This document shows, piece after piece, positions 1-9,691 of a stretch of DNA of 64,000 bases. Source of the DNA: Streptomyces rhizosphaerihabitans (GTDB lineage: Bacteria > Actinomycetota > Actinomycetes > Streptomycetales > Streptomycetaceae); the NCBI RefSeq assembly GCF_025399795.1, contig NZ_JAODTZ010000042.1, positions 1-64,000 of the forward strand. Direction: 5' to 3'. The position numbers and the translations under genes are program-made. Under the pieces are notes generated by a model, which worked only from the letters and a program-made list of their open reading frames with translations, was not told the DNA's origin and made no database searches. Numbering within the stretch: the stretch's first letter is position 1; each line of letters begins with the position of its first letter.

Positions 1-104
1 ATCGACCGGCTGGGAGTTCCCACAGTCACACGATCAGGCGAGACCGAACCGGACATCAGGTCACGTACCGCCCTCTGACGAGCTCCAGGTTCGGTTCCTT
101 GCGG

Positions 105-620
105 CTACTTCTTCTGCTCGGTGGTGTCTTCCCCTGAGCCCTGGCTCGTCGGCAGCAGGTACTGCAACTGTGTGTACCGCTGGGCGCAGGCCGTTCGCGC
201 GATGGCCTCGGCGACCGCGTCGGCGAGGGGACGGGATGATTCGCTCAGCAGAATGCGGGCCTTGTCGGTGAGTGCCACCTCGACGCCGCGCCGGTCGCCG
301 CATGCGGAGTTCTTGGTGACCAGCCCCGCGTGCTGCAGGCAGGCCACCTGGTAGGTCAGCCGCGTCTTGGGGCGGCCCAGCAGTTCCGCGATCCGTGTCA
401 TCCGCAGGCTGGAGCCGGGCTGATCGGCGAGCAGGCACAGCACCAGGAACTCGTCGTGCGAGATCCCCATCGCGTCCTTCACCCGCGAGCGGAGCTGCTG
501 CTCGATCGCGCCGGCCGCGGCCAACAGCTGCATCCAGGAACGCAGTTCGGGCGGCAGGAGCCCGATGTCGTCCGACGGCGCACGTTCGGGCTGATCGGCG
601 GGGGCTGGAGAGTCGGCCAT
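105..620 (-). CDS. MarR-family transcriptional regulator
   Basis: This is a 171-residue winged-helix regulator. Residues about 53-120 hold the MarR core, with a recognition-helix region (RIAELLGRPKTRLTYQV) and a wing carrying the DRRGVEVALTD signature. I start it at the ATG at 620, because the earlier in-frame ATG at 683 would run the coding sequence through both candidate operators. It diverges from the YceI gene at 772. The two TCCA-N4-TGGA palindromes between them suggest that it represses itself and the YceI gene. The inducer is unknown. Family assignment is firm; the target is inferred from the arrangement. Confidence 0.85.
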   Translation of the reverse strand: MADSPAPADQPERAPSDDIGLLPPELRSWMQLLAAAGAIEQQLRSRVKDAMGISHDEFLVLCLLADQPGSSLRMTRIAELLGRPKTRLTYQVACLQHAGLVTKNSACGDRRGVEVALTDKARILLSESSRPLADAVAEAIARTACAQRYTQLQYLLPTSQGSGEDTTEQKK

Positions 621-636
621 GGTGTCACAGTCTAAC

Positions 637-658
637 GGTTGTCCATTTTTGGATAACC
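637..658. promoter_or_regulatory. Palindromic operator 1 for the MarR regulator
   Basis: The site reads GGTT-N-TCCA-N4-TGGA-N-AACC, a 22-bp near-perfect palindrome placed 17 bp before the MarR start codon. It shares its TCCA-N4-TGGA core with a second site at 679-690. A role as a MarR binding site is inferred from position and symmetry. Confidence 0.6.
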
Positions 659-678
659 CGCTAGCGTGCCGGGAGTCA

Positions 679-690
679 TCCAAATTTGGA
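679..690. promoter_or_regulatory. Palindromic operator 2 for the MarR regulator
   Basis: TCCAAATTTGGA is a perfect 12-bp palindrome with the same TCCA-N4-TGGA core as the site at 637-658. The centres are 37 bp apart, about 3.5 helical turns. It lies in the divergent promoter region between the MarR and YceI genes, so one regulator could control both directions. Confidence 0.6.
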
Positions 691-771
691 CTACTGGGTG
701 CGGTCCCAGCGCTCAGATCGCGGATGCGGCTCCTCGTTTCCTTTCCTCTTCAACCCTTCTGGAGAACTCCC

Positions 772-1287
772 ATGACCGTCGTCATCGAAACCGGCCTGTG
801 GCAGCTGGATCCCGCCCGCTCCACCGTGGCCATCGCGCATCGGACCATGTGGGGCCTGGTCACGGTGAAGGGCGCCTTCGGCAGCTTCACGGGCGAGGGC
901 GAGATCAAGCCCGACGGGACCGTCCACGGTGTCGTCAGCGTGGACGCGAGGTCCCTGGACACCAGGAACGCGAAGCGGGACGAGCATCTGCGCGGCAGTG
1001 ACTTCTTCGACACCGAGAACCACCCGACGCTCGCTTTCAGCGTCCATGACGCAGCGGTGCCCCAGGACGACACCGCCGAGATCACCGGCCAGTTGACCGT
1101 CCGGGGTACCAGCAGCCCGCAGACCGTCGCCACCCACGTCACCGCATCGAGTGACGACGCGATCAGCCTCGCCACGGAGTTCACCGTGGACCGGGAGCAG
1201 TTCGGGATGGTCTGGAACCAGCTGGGGATGATCCGCGGCCGGACCACGGTCACCGCGACGCTCACCTTCGCCCGCGCGGCCGTCTGA
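772..1287 (+). CDS. YceI family lipid-binding-type protein
   Basis: The product has 171 residues and matches YceI proteins: an N-terminal GLWQLDPARSTVAIAHRTMWGLVTVKG strand region, the VDARSLDTRNAKRDEHLRGSDFF segment and a C-terminal beta-strand tail ending in TVTATLTF. YceI proteins form a lipocalin-like barrel that binds polyisoprenoid or fatty-acyl ligands. No signal peptide is present, so a cytoplasmic location is likely. The ATG at 772 follows a CTGGAG ribosome site. The divergent MarR gene and its two operators suggest inducible expression. The ligand cannot be told from sequence. Confidence 0.88.
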   Translation: MTVVIETGLWQLDPARSTVAIAHRTMWGLVTVKGAFGSFTGEGEIKPDGTVHGVVSVDARSLDTRNAKRDEHLRGSDFFDTENHPTLAFSVHDAAVPQDDTAEITGQLTVRGTSSPQTVATHVTASSDDAISLATEFTVDREQFGMVWNQLGMIRGRTTVTATLTFARAAV

Positions 1288-1593
1288 AGAGCCGACGCGC
1301 TCGCCCCCTCCTTGATCAGCAGATCCGCCGTTGATCAGACACTCGCTTCCCGGGCTTGATGCCCCGCCACGGCCTTGTCCTGTGTCACGCACAGGTCGCC
1401 CCGCCCCAGTCAGGTGGTTGGGGCGGGACGACCGATGCTTCCCCACCTTCCGGACCAAGCGCAGGCGGCGGATGCCTGGATGATCTGCGACCTACTGCGC
1501 GTCTGTTCGGTGATCCGCGTCACACCCGGCATCTGTCGGCAATCGGGGCGCCGTCTCGTTCGAAGGGCACGCGAACGAGACAGGAGCAACGCC
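1288..1593. other. Intergenic region without a recognised gene
   Basis: This 306-bp stretch between the YceI gene and the flavoprotein holds no convincing coding sequence. It contains a short TTGATCAG direct repeat near 1312 and 1331 and must carry the promoter of the flavoprotein-sigma factor pair. I did not find a clear promoter. Confidence 0.4.
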
Positions 1594-2784
1594 ATGAAGC
1601 ACCGCATCGTCGTACTCGGCGCCGGATATGCCGGAGCCTTCGCCGCCGGGAACCTGGCCCGCCGGCTCTCCCCCTCCGACATCGAGATCACCGTCGTCAA
1701 CGCCGTGCCCGACTTCGTTGAGCGGATGCGGCTCCACCAGCTCGCGACCGGCCAGGACCTCGCATTCCGCAAGCTCGCCGACGTATTCGCGGGCACCGGG
1801 GTGCGACTGCGCCTGGCGCGCGTCACCGGCGTCGACCCCGGGCGCAGGACCGTCACCGTGACCGGCGAGGACGGCGATGGCGAGCTCGCGTACGACACGC
1901 TTCTCTACGCGCTCGGCAGCTCCGTAGCCCACCACGGCGTCCCCGGCGTGACCGAATACGCCTTCGATGTGACCGGCCGGTCCTCGGCGCTGCGTCTGCG
2001 CGAGCGCCTGGCCGGCCTGGGCGAGGGCGGCACCGTGCTGGTCGTCGGTGAGGGGCTGACCGGCATCGAGACCGCCACCGAGTTCGCCGAGTCCCGGCCC
2101 GACCTCTCGATCGCGCTCGCCGCCCGCGGCGAGCTGGGCGCCTGGCTCTCCCCGAAGGCCCGCCGTCACCTGCGCCATGCCTTCGACCGGCTCGGCATCA
2201 CCGTCCACGAGCACACCGGCATCGAAGCCGTCGAGCCGACACGGGCGATCGCCGCCGACGGTACGTCCATCCCGGCCGACGTGACCGTGTGGTCGGCAGG
2301 GTTCGCCGTGCACCCCATCGCGGCCGCCAGCGGCCTGGAGGTCGCCGAGACCGGCCAGATCGCCGTCGACCGCACCATGCGTTCCGTCTCGCACCCGGAC
2401 GTCTACGCCGCCGGTGACTGCGCCTACGCGATCGGCGAGAACGGCCGGCCGCTGCCGATGTCCTGCGCCTCGGCCGGCTTCACCAACATGCAGGCGACCG
2501 CCGCGATCATCGCGCGCCTGACGGGCAGCGAGGTCCCGACCACCGGGCTGAAGTACCACGGCAACCACATCAGCCTCGGGCGGCGGGACGCGATCTTCCA
2601 GATGGTGGACAGGGACGTCCGGTCGAGGTCCTGGTACCTGGGCGGCCGGACCGCTGCGCGGCTGAAGTCGGGCGTGCTCAAGGGGGCCGGGTGGGGCATC
2701 GCCCATCCGACCTTCGGCATGCCGAAGCGCAAGCGCCGCCTGGCCACCGCGTCTGACCGGGCCGGTGTGAGGGCCGCTGCATAG
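1594..2784 (+). CDS. NAD(P)/FAD-dependent oxidoreductase (NDH-2-like)
   Basis: The product has 396 residues and two dinucleotide-binding folds. The first is VVLGAGYAGAFAAGNLARR at the N-terminus (FAD), the second VLVVGEGLTGIETATEFAE near residue 150 (NAD(P)H). The conserved VYAAGDCAYA motif that contacts FAD lies near residue 270. The layout matches pyridine nucleotide-disulfide family class II enzymes, including type II NADH dehydrogenases. I chose the ATG at 1594 behind CAGGAG because it begins directly at the FAD fold. It is followed after 10 bp by an ECF41-type sigma factor. Such sigma factors typically sit next to oxidoreductases or similar enzymes, so it is probably the partner of that sigma factor. 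Substrate unknown. Confidence 0.85.
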   Translation: MKHRIVVLGAGYAGAFAAGNLARRLSPSDIEITVVNAVPDFVERMRLHQLATGQDLAFRKLADVFAGTGVRLRLARVTGVDPGRRTVTVTGEDGDGELAYDTLLYALGSSVAHHGVPGVTEYAFDVTGRSSALRLRERLAGLGEGGTVLVVGEGLTGIETATEFAESRPDLSIALAARGELGAWLSPKARRHLRHAFDRLGITVHEHTGIEAVEPTRAIAADGTSIPADVTVWSAGFAVHPIAAASGLEVAETGQIAVDRTMRSVSHPDVYAAGDCAYAIGENGRPLPMSCASAGFTNMQATAAIIARLTGSEVPTTGLKYHGNHISLGRRDAIFQMVDRDVRSRSWYLGGRTAARLKSGVLKGAGWGIAHPTFGMPKRKRRLATASDRAGVRAAA

Positions 2785-2794
2785 GCTGTTCCGC

Positions 2795-3733
2795 ATGGAC
2801 AGCGCAGCCATCGATCGGTTCGAGGCCAGCCGGGGCCGGCTGGCCTCGCTCGCGTACCGTCTGCTCGGCTCGGCCGCCGACGCCGAGGACGCCGTGCAGG
2901 ACACGTTCCTGCGCTGGCAGGCCGCAGACCGCGAACGGGTCGAGGTGCCGGAAGCGTGGCTGACCAAGGTCGTCACCAATCTCTGCCTCGACCGGCTCCG
3001 CTCGGCGCAGGCGCGCCACGAGCGAGCGGCCGGTGCCTGGTTGCCCGAGCCGCTCCTCGAGGGCGACCCCATGCTCGGCCCGGCCGACACCTTCGAGCAG
3101 CGAGAATCGGTGTCCCTCGCCGTCCTGACCCTCTTGGAGCGGCTCTCGCCGGTCGAACGGGCCGTCTACGTCCTGCGTGAGGCCTTCTCGTACAGCCACG
3201 CCGAGATCGCCGGGATCCTCGACATCACCGAGTCCGCGAGCCAGCAGCATGTCCACCGGGCCCGGATCCGGGTCGCCACCGAGCGCCGCCGCGGCGGGGA
3301 GGCCGACCCCGCGTCCGCGCGCCGGGTCGTCGAGGAATTCCTCGCCGCCGCCATGTCGGGGCGCACCGAGCGGCTGGTGGCGCTGCTCACCGACGACGTG
3401 ACGGCGGTCTCGGACGGCGCCGGACTGGGCACGCGGCTGTTGCGGTACAAGACGCGCGAGCGGGTCGCCTCCTACGTGCGGGCCGGCTTCAAGCCCACTC
3501 CGGCGAAGCGGCGGCTGGCCGGCGGCTCGCCCGCGATGCATATCGCCCTGGTCAACGGCTCCCCGGCCGTCCTCGCCGTGGTCGACGACCGGGTCGTGGG
3601 CGCCGTGGCGTTCGAAGTCAGCGACGGCAAGGTCGCGTCCCTGCGCGGCATCGCCGCCGCGGACCGGCTCGCGCGCCTCAACGAGGCCTGGCGGCAGCAC
3701 GAACCCGACGCGCCGGTCATCAACGCCTGGTGA
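2795..3733 (+). CDS. ECF RNA polymerase sigma factor with C-terminal SnoaL-like domain (ECF41 type)
   Basis: This is a 312-residue ECF sigma factor. Region 2 covers about residues 1-75 (LASLAYRLLGSAADAEDAVQDTF) and region 4 about 105-170 (LSPVERAVYVLREAFSYSHAEIAGIL). About 130 further residues form a SnoaL/NTF2-like domain. The linker carries WLPEPL at 82-87, a hallmark of ECF41. In that family the tail acts as a built-in regulator in place of an anti-sigma factor. The tail's DGGG-type motif reads SDGAGL here. The gene lies 10 bp after the flavoprotein and was probably co-transcribed with it. The signal is unknown. Confidence 0.88.
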   Translation: MDSAAIDRFEASRGRLASLAYRLLGSAADAEDAVQDTFLRWQAADRERVEVPEAWLTKVVTNLCLDRLRSAQARHERAAGAWLPEPLLEGDPMLGPADTFEQRESVSLAVLTLLERLSPVERAVYVLREAFSYSHAEIAGILDITESASQQHVHRARIRVATERRRGGEADPASARRVVEEFLAAAMSGRTERLVALLTDDVTAVSDGAGLGTRLLRYKTRERVASYVRAGFKPTPAKRRLAGGSPAMHIALVNGSPAVLAVVDDRVVGAVAFEVSDGKVASLRGIAAADRLARLNEAWRQHEPDAPVINAW

Positions 3734-3782
3734 CCGGAGCCACCGGAGTCCAGTGACCTGAGTCGGAGCGAGGACGGCACCC

Positions 3783-3821
3783 CTTCGGCGCCCGCGCTGC
3801 ACAGCAGCACGGGCGCCGAAG
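3783..3821 (+). terminator. Stem-loop terminator after the ECF sigma gene
   Basis: A 12-bp perfect stem (CTTCGGCGCCCG at 3783-3794 with its complement at 3810-3821) continues, after one C-A mismatch, into an inner 5-bp GCTGC/GCAGC stem with a three-base loop. It begins about 50 bp after the sigma-factor stop. No T-run follows, which is common for actinobacterial terminators. Confidence 0.65.
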
Positions 3822-3965
3822 CACGTCGGCTCCCGAATCAGCAGGGCGCGAGACAGACCGTTGCTGTCCCGTCGGCGGGGCTTCACGACGTGCGCGGCTT
3901 ACCACCGGCACGTCTCAGAGGGCGTCTGAAAAGCCTCAACGCGCTGGAGGTACTAGCTGCGGGCC

Positions 3966-4187
3966 AGCTGTGCTTGGAGACTGCTGCCGCATGATCTGCC
4001 GCCGTGGCAGAAGGTCTACCACTACTGGCGGCGGTGGCAGCAAGAGTGCGTGTGGGAGCGGATGTTGAAGGCGCTGCGTGAACGCGAGCGGGTACAGCTC
4101 GGCCGTGATCCCACTCCAAGTGCGGCCATCGTGGACAGCCAGAGCGTGCGGCCCCGTCGAGGGCGTCGTCCGAACCGGCACCGGTGA
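3966..4187 (+). pseudogene. Truncated IS5-family transposase remnant
   Basis: The plus frame reads WRLLPHDLPPWQKVYHYW, then a WERM..ALRERERVQLGRDPTPSAAIVDSQSV stretch. This is the typical N-terminal half of IS5-group transposases, including the first catalytic Asp in IVDSQS. After SQSV the reading diverges and stops at 4185-4187. The start codon and the rest of the DDE domain are missing, so it is inactive. It lies directly upstream of the cobalamin riboswitch, so an insertion followed by deletion shaped this boundary. A nearby GAGGGCGTCTGAAAA stretch at about 3918 may be a worn terminal repeat; that part is a guess. Confidence 0.75.
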
Positions 4188-4271
4188 CCCGCCGTTCACA
4201 GCGGACCCGCCACCTGGGAGGAGAGGAAGATCACCCCAGGTGGTGCGGTCTTGGCCAGGTACCCACCACGC

Positions 4272-4405
4272 GGTACGGTCGGTCCGGTATTGATGACGTC
4301 AAGACGGAAGCCGGCGGAAATCCGGCACGGTCGCGCCACTGTGAACGAGACGCCCCAGCCACGCTGGGCGCCCCGTGAGTCAGACCCGTAGGCGTCATCC
4401 TGTGC
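4272..4405 (+). promoter_or_regulatory. Cobalamin (AdoCbl-type) riboswitch
   Basis: The conserved blocks occur in order: GGAAGCCGG..GAAATCCGGC near 4306-4325, the B12-box-like GCGCCACTGTGA near 4333-4344, a hairpin region, then GTGAGTCAGACCC near 4375-4386. GATGACG at 4292-4298 pairs with CGTCATC at 4393-4399 and closes the aptamer. The ATG of cbtB follows about 45 nt later with GAGGAGG between, so control of ribosome access or of termination is possible. Cobalamin riboswitches turn off B12 and cobalt-acquisition genes when B12 is plentiful, which fits the cbtB-cbtA genes downstream. Confidence 0.92.
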
Positions 4406-4445
4406 ACCACCGAGATGGGACGCGAACTCCCGAGGAGGTTCTGCC

Positions 4446-4667
4446 ATGGCGCAGACCGTCGCCCAGCCGACAACCACCACCCCCGTCGTTCCCGCCACGC
4501 TGCCGCTGAAGGCGATAGCTCCCTGGGCGGTCTTCTTCGGCATCCTGATGCTGGTCCTGCTGTACTTCGTCGGCGCCGAACAGGGCGCCACCTCCGTCGT
4601 CTCCGGCGAGGACGTCCACGAGTGGGTGCACGACGCCCGCCACCTGCTCGGTTTCCCCTGCCACTGA
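4446..4667 (+). CDS. cbtB: CbtB, small subunit of putative cobalt transporter
   Basis: The product is a 73-residue membrane protein with one transmembrane segment at about residues 24-43. Its His-rich C-terminus reads VHEWVHDARHLLGFPCH, with His58, His62, His66, Cys72 and His73 as likely metal ligands. This is the CbtB pattern. The start ATG follows a strong GAGGAGG ribosome site. The gene sits directly behind a cobalamin riboswitch and 21 bp before cbtA. The CbtA/CbtB pair is predicted to take up cobalt for B12 synthesis, an assignment that rests mainly on riboswitch linkage in many genomes. Confidence 0.9.
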   Translation: MAQTVAQPTTTTPVVPATLPLKAIAPWAVFFGILMLVLLYFVGAEQGATSVVSGEDVHEWVHDARHLLGFPCH

Positions 4668-4688
4668 CGCGAGGGACAGCACACACCC

Positions 4689-5447
4689 ATGAACTCCGCA
4701 ACGGTAAGAAACCTGCTCGTGCGAGGCATGCTCGCCGGGCTCGCGGCCGGCGTACTCGCCCTGGTCGTCGCCTACTTGCTCGGTGAACCGAGCGTCGACA
4801 GCGCGATCGGCTTCGAGGAAGCCCACGCTCCCGCGCACGGGCACGAGGTCGAACTCGTCTCCCGCAGCCTCCAGTCCACCGCCGGCCTCGCCACCGGCGT
4901 CCTGATCTACGGCATCTCCTTCGGCGGCATCGCCGCGCTCGCCTACTGCTTCGCACTCGGCCGCGTGGGCCGCTTCAGCGCCCGCGCGACCGCGCTCCTG
5001 CTGTCCGGGACCGCGCTCCTCGCCGTGTACGTCGTGCCGTTCTTGAAGTACCCGGCCAATCCTCCGTCGGTCGGCGACCCCGACACCATCGGCAAGCGGA
5101 CCACGCTGTACTTCCTGATGATGGTCCTCAGCGTGCTCCTGGCGGTCGGTGCCACCATCCTCGGCAAGCGTCTCGCACCCCGTCTGGGCACCTGGTACGC
5201 CACCGTCTCCGCGGTGGCCGCCTTCGCCGTCCTGATCGGCCTGGCCTACGAGTTCCTGCCCGTGATCAACGAGGTACCGGGGGACTTCCCGGCCACCCTG
5301 CTGTGGCGGTTCCGGCTCTCGGCGCTGGCGATCCAGACCGTGCTGTGGGGTGGATTCGGCCTCGTCTTCGGCGAGTTGGCCGAGCGCATGCTCAACCCCA
5401 GGCCCGCGACGGTCCCGTCCGGGCGATCGGTTCCGGCCGCGAACTGA
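4689..5447 (+). CDS. cbtA: CbtA, membrane subunit of putative cobalt transporter
   Basis: The product is a 252-residue integral membrane protein with about six hydrophobic segments. It has the CbtA landmarks: an N-terminal LLVRGMLAGLAAGVLA helix, an FEEAH segment with a His-rich AHAPAHGHE loop near residues 42-52, the FLKYPANPPSVGDPDTI motif and the YEFLPVINEVPGDFPATLLWRFR region. It follows cbtB by 21 bp under the same riboswitch, and a strong terminator follows at 5461. Cobalt uptake is inferred from the family and the B12 control. Confidence 0.9.
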   Translation: MNSATVRNLLVRGMLAGLAAGVLALVVAYLLGEPSVDSAIGFEEAHAPAHGHEVELVSRSLQSTAGLATGVLIYGISFGGIAALAYCFALGRVGRFSARATALLLSGTALLAVYVVPFLKYPANPPSVGDPDTIGKRTTLYFLMMVLSVLLAVGATILGKRLAPRLGTWYATVSAVAAFAVLIGLAYEFLPVINEVPGDFPATLLWRFRLSALAIQTVLWGGFGLVFGELAERMLNPRPATVPSGRSVPAAN

Positions 5448-5460
5448 ATTCTTCGGGACA

Positions 5461-5496
5461 CGAGAAAGCCCCCGGATGCTTCCGGGGGCTTTCTCG
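5461..5496 (+). terminator. Strong stem-loop terminator after cbtA
   Basis: A perfect 16-bp stem (5461-5476 with 5481-5496) closes a TGCT loop 14 bp after the cbtA stop. It ends the riboswitch operon and could also insulate the metE remnant that ends at 5530 on the opposite strand. Confidence 0.9.
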
Positions 5497-5529
5497 CGAT
5501 GTACGGCCCCTGGCCGGGCCGCCCCGATA

Positions 5530-5732
5530 TCAGGACACGGAGAGCTCCTCACGCACCGCGCGGGCTGCGGCGACCAGGTTCTCCAGCGAGGCCCGAGTCT
5601 CGGGCCAACCACGGGTCTTCAGGCCGCAGTCGGGGTTCACCCACAGCCGTTCGGCGGGGATGGCCCTCAGTCCGGCCCGCAGCAACTCGGCGGCCTCCGC
5701 CGTGCTGGGCACGCGCGGGGGTGGATGTCGTA
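5530..5732 (-). pseudogene. metE: C-terminal remnant of cobalamin-independent methionine synthase
   Basis: The minus frame ends with RVPSTAEAAELLRAGLRAIP, then an ERLWVNPDCGLKTRGW block and a SLENLVAAARAVREEL tail. This is the extreme C-terminus of MetE, including the zinc-ligand Cys in NPDCGLKTRGW. Immediately upstream, YDIH of the usual YDIHSPRVPS motif can be read at 5721-5732 but in a different frame, so one base has been lost. The remaining 690 or so residues are absent. The fragment is non-functional. It abuts the 5' truncated RamB-like gene, which marks a deletion junction near 5732. Its place beside a B12 riboswitch is notable, since MetE is the B12-independent alternative to MetH. 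Confidence 0.85.
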
Positions 5733-6529
5733 CAAGCGAGGAACGCCGGATGAACCAGGCCGAGTCGGCCCGTCTCCTGGGTATCTCGCCCAGCTGTCTC
5801 AACCAGATGGAGCACGACTCGCGGCCGCTCGCCGTGCCGGTCCTGCTCAGACTCACCGAAGCCTTCGGGGTGGACCCCGGCTTCTTCTCCGACCGGGACA
5901 CCACCCGCCTGGTGGCGGACCTGCGGGAGGTGCTGGCGGAGGAGATCACCGAAGCGAGGGTGTCCCCGAACGACCTCGCCGAACTGGCCTCGCGGATGCC
6001 CGCGGTGGCGAACGTCCTGCTGGATCTGGGCCGCCGCAACCAGCTCCTGGCCGAGCGGCTCACCGGAACCGCGGACGGCCGGGACGGCGAAGGCGCGACG
6101 CCCCGCTCACCCCATGAGGAGATCCGGGACTTCTTCCACCGCCGTCAGAACTACCTGCACGACACCGACCTCGCCGCGGAGGAACTGGCCGAGGACATCG
6201 GCATCCGGCCCGGTGACGTCGTCCGCGCGCTGACGGCCGGGCTCGCCGAACGGCACGGCGTCCGGACGGCCGCGGCCGTGGGAGACCGCCTCCACCACTT
6301 CGACCGGGCGACCCGCACCCTCCATCTGTCCAGCCGGCTGCGCCCCGGACAGCGCGCCTTCCGCATGGCGACCCAACTGGCCATGCTGGAAAACGGCGTT
6401 GAACTCGACCGCCAGGCCGCCGAGGACTTCGAGTCCGGCTCACCCGCCCACGACCTGGCCCGCATCGGCATCGCGAACTACTTCGCCGCGGCGCTGATCC
6501 TGCCGTACCGCAGCTTCCACGCACCGCCC
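5733..6529 (+). pseudogene. ramB: Truncated XRE regulator of the RamB / short-chain fatty acyl type
   Basis: From about 5733 the plus frame reads EERRMNQAESARLLGISPSC, the middle of an XRE helix-turn-helix, then VPVLLRLTEAFGVDPGFF. A central region follows with IRDFFHRRQNYLHDTDLAAE, ERHGVRT, a THLSS-like strand and RIGIANYFAAALILPYRSFH. These are landmarks of RamB-type regulators of glyoxylate and propionyl-CoA metabolism. The first HTH residues are lost at the metE junction. The C-terminal domain of roughly 170-200 residues is missing where the sequence runs into the meaB 3' end. An ATG at 5750 could still give about 295 residues, but I judge it broken. Its link with mutA-mutB-meaB suggests that it once regulated propionate or methylmalonyl-CoA use. 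Confidence 0.7.
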
Positions 6530-6536
6530 GCGCGAC

Positions 6537-7516
6537 TCAGCGGCCTTCGCCGCCGAACACCTTCAGAATGCGCTCCGCAGCGAGCGTGGCCGTCAACCCG
6601 CCCTCCCGCACCTGGCGTTCGAGGTCGGGGGTGATGGCCCGTACGGCCTGATCGGCGTGCAGGCGGCCGAGAAGCTCGTCGCGGACCATCTGCCAGGTCC
6701 AGTCGACCTGCTGGTCACGGCGCTTGTCGGCGAGACGGCCGGTCGAGTCGAGCAGGGTGCGGTGCTGTTCCAGGCGGTCCCAGACGGTGTCCAGGCCGGC
6801 CGACTCGCGGGCGCTGCAACTCAGCACCGGAGGCGTCCAGGCCGCGTCCCTGCCGTGCATCAGCCGCAGGGCGCCCGCCAGTTCACGCGCGGCGGACTGC
6901 GCGTCGCGCGCGTGCGGGCCGTCCGCCTTGTTGACCGCGATCACGTCGGCCAGCTCCAGGACACCCTTCTTGATGCCCTGCAACTGGTCACCGGTGCGGG
7001 CCAGCGTCAACAGCAGGAAGGAGTCGACCATGTTCGCGACCGCGGTCTCGGACTGGCCGACCCCGACCGTCTCCACCAGCACCACGTCGTAGCCGGCCGC
7101 TTCCATCACCACGATCGACTCGCGGGTCGCCTTGGCCACCCCGCCGAGCGTGCCCGCGGTGGGGGAGGGGCGGATGAAGGCGGCCGGGTCCACGGCGAGG
7201 CGCTCCATACGGGTCTTGTCGCCGAGGATCGAGCCGCCGGTACGGGTGGAGGACGGGTCGACGGCGAGCACCGCTACCCGGTACCCCAGCGAGGTGAGCA
7301 TGGTGCCGAACGCGTCGATGAACGTCGACTTGCCCACGCCCGGCACCCCGCTGATGCCGATCCGCCGCGCCTTGCCGCTGTGCGGGAGCAGCTCGGTCAG
7401 CAACTCCTGCGCCAGCGCCCGGTGCTGGGGCCGGGTGGACTCGACGAGCGTGATGGCGCGGGCGACGAGCGCCCGCTTCCCGTCGAGTACACCCTTGACG
7501 TAGGTGTCGAGTTCGA

Positions 7517-7520
<4 letters not shown>
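6537..7520 (-). CDS. meaB: MeaB, GTPase chaperone of methylmalonyl-CoA mutase
   Basis: The product has 327 residues and belongs to the G3E GTPases. It shows Walker A GVPGVGKST at residues 58-66, the DPSSTRTGGSILGDKTRM block, the ETVGVGQSE switch motif and NKAD for guanine recognition. MeaB gates delivery of adenosylcobalamin to methylmalonyl-CoA mutase and protects the enzyme from inactivation. The GTG start at 7520 overlaps the mutB stop by four bases (GTGA), so translation is coupled. Gene order mutA-mutB-meaB is standard. Length is normal for the family. Confidence 0.95.

Positions 7521-9690
<2,170 letters not shown>

Positions 9691-9691
<1 letters not shown>

Noticed and set aside
1492..3886. 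Minus-strand open frames of 402 and 532 codons opposite the flavoprotein and sigma-factor genes
   Set aside because: Both are shadows. The plus-strand proteins have intact FAD and sigma motifs.
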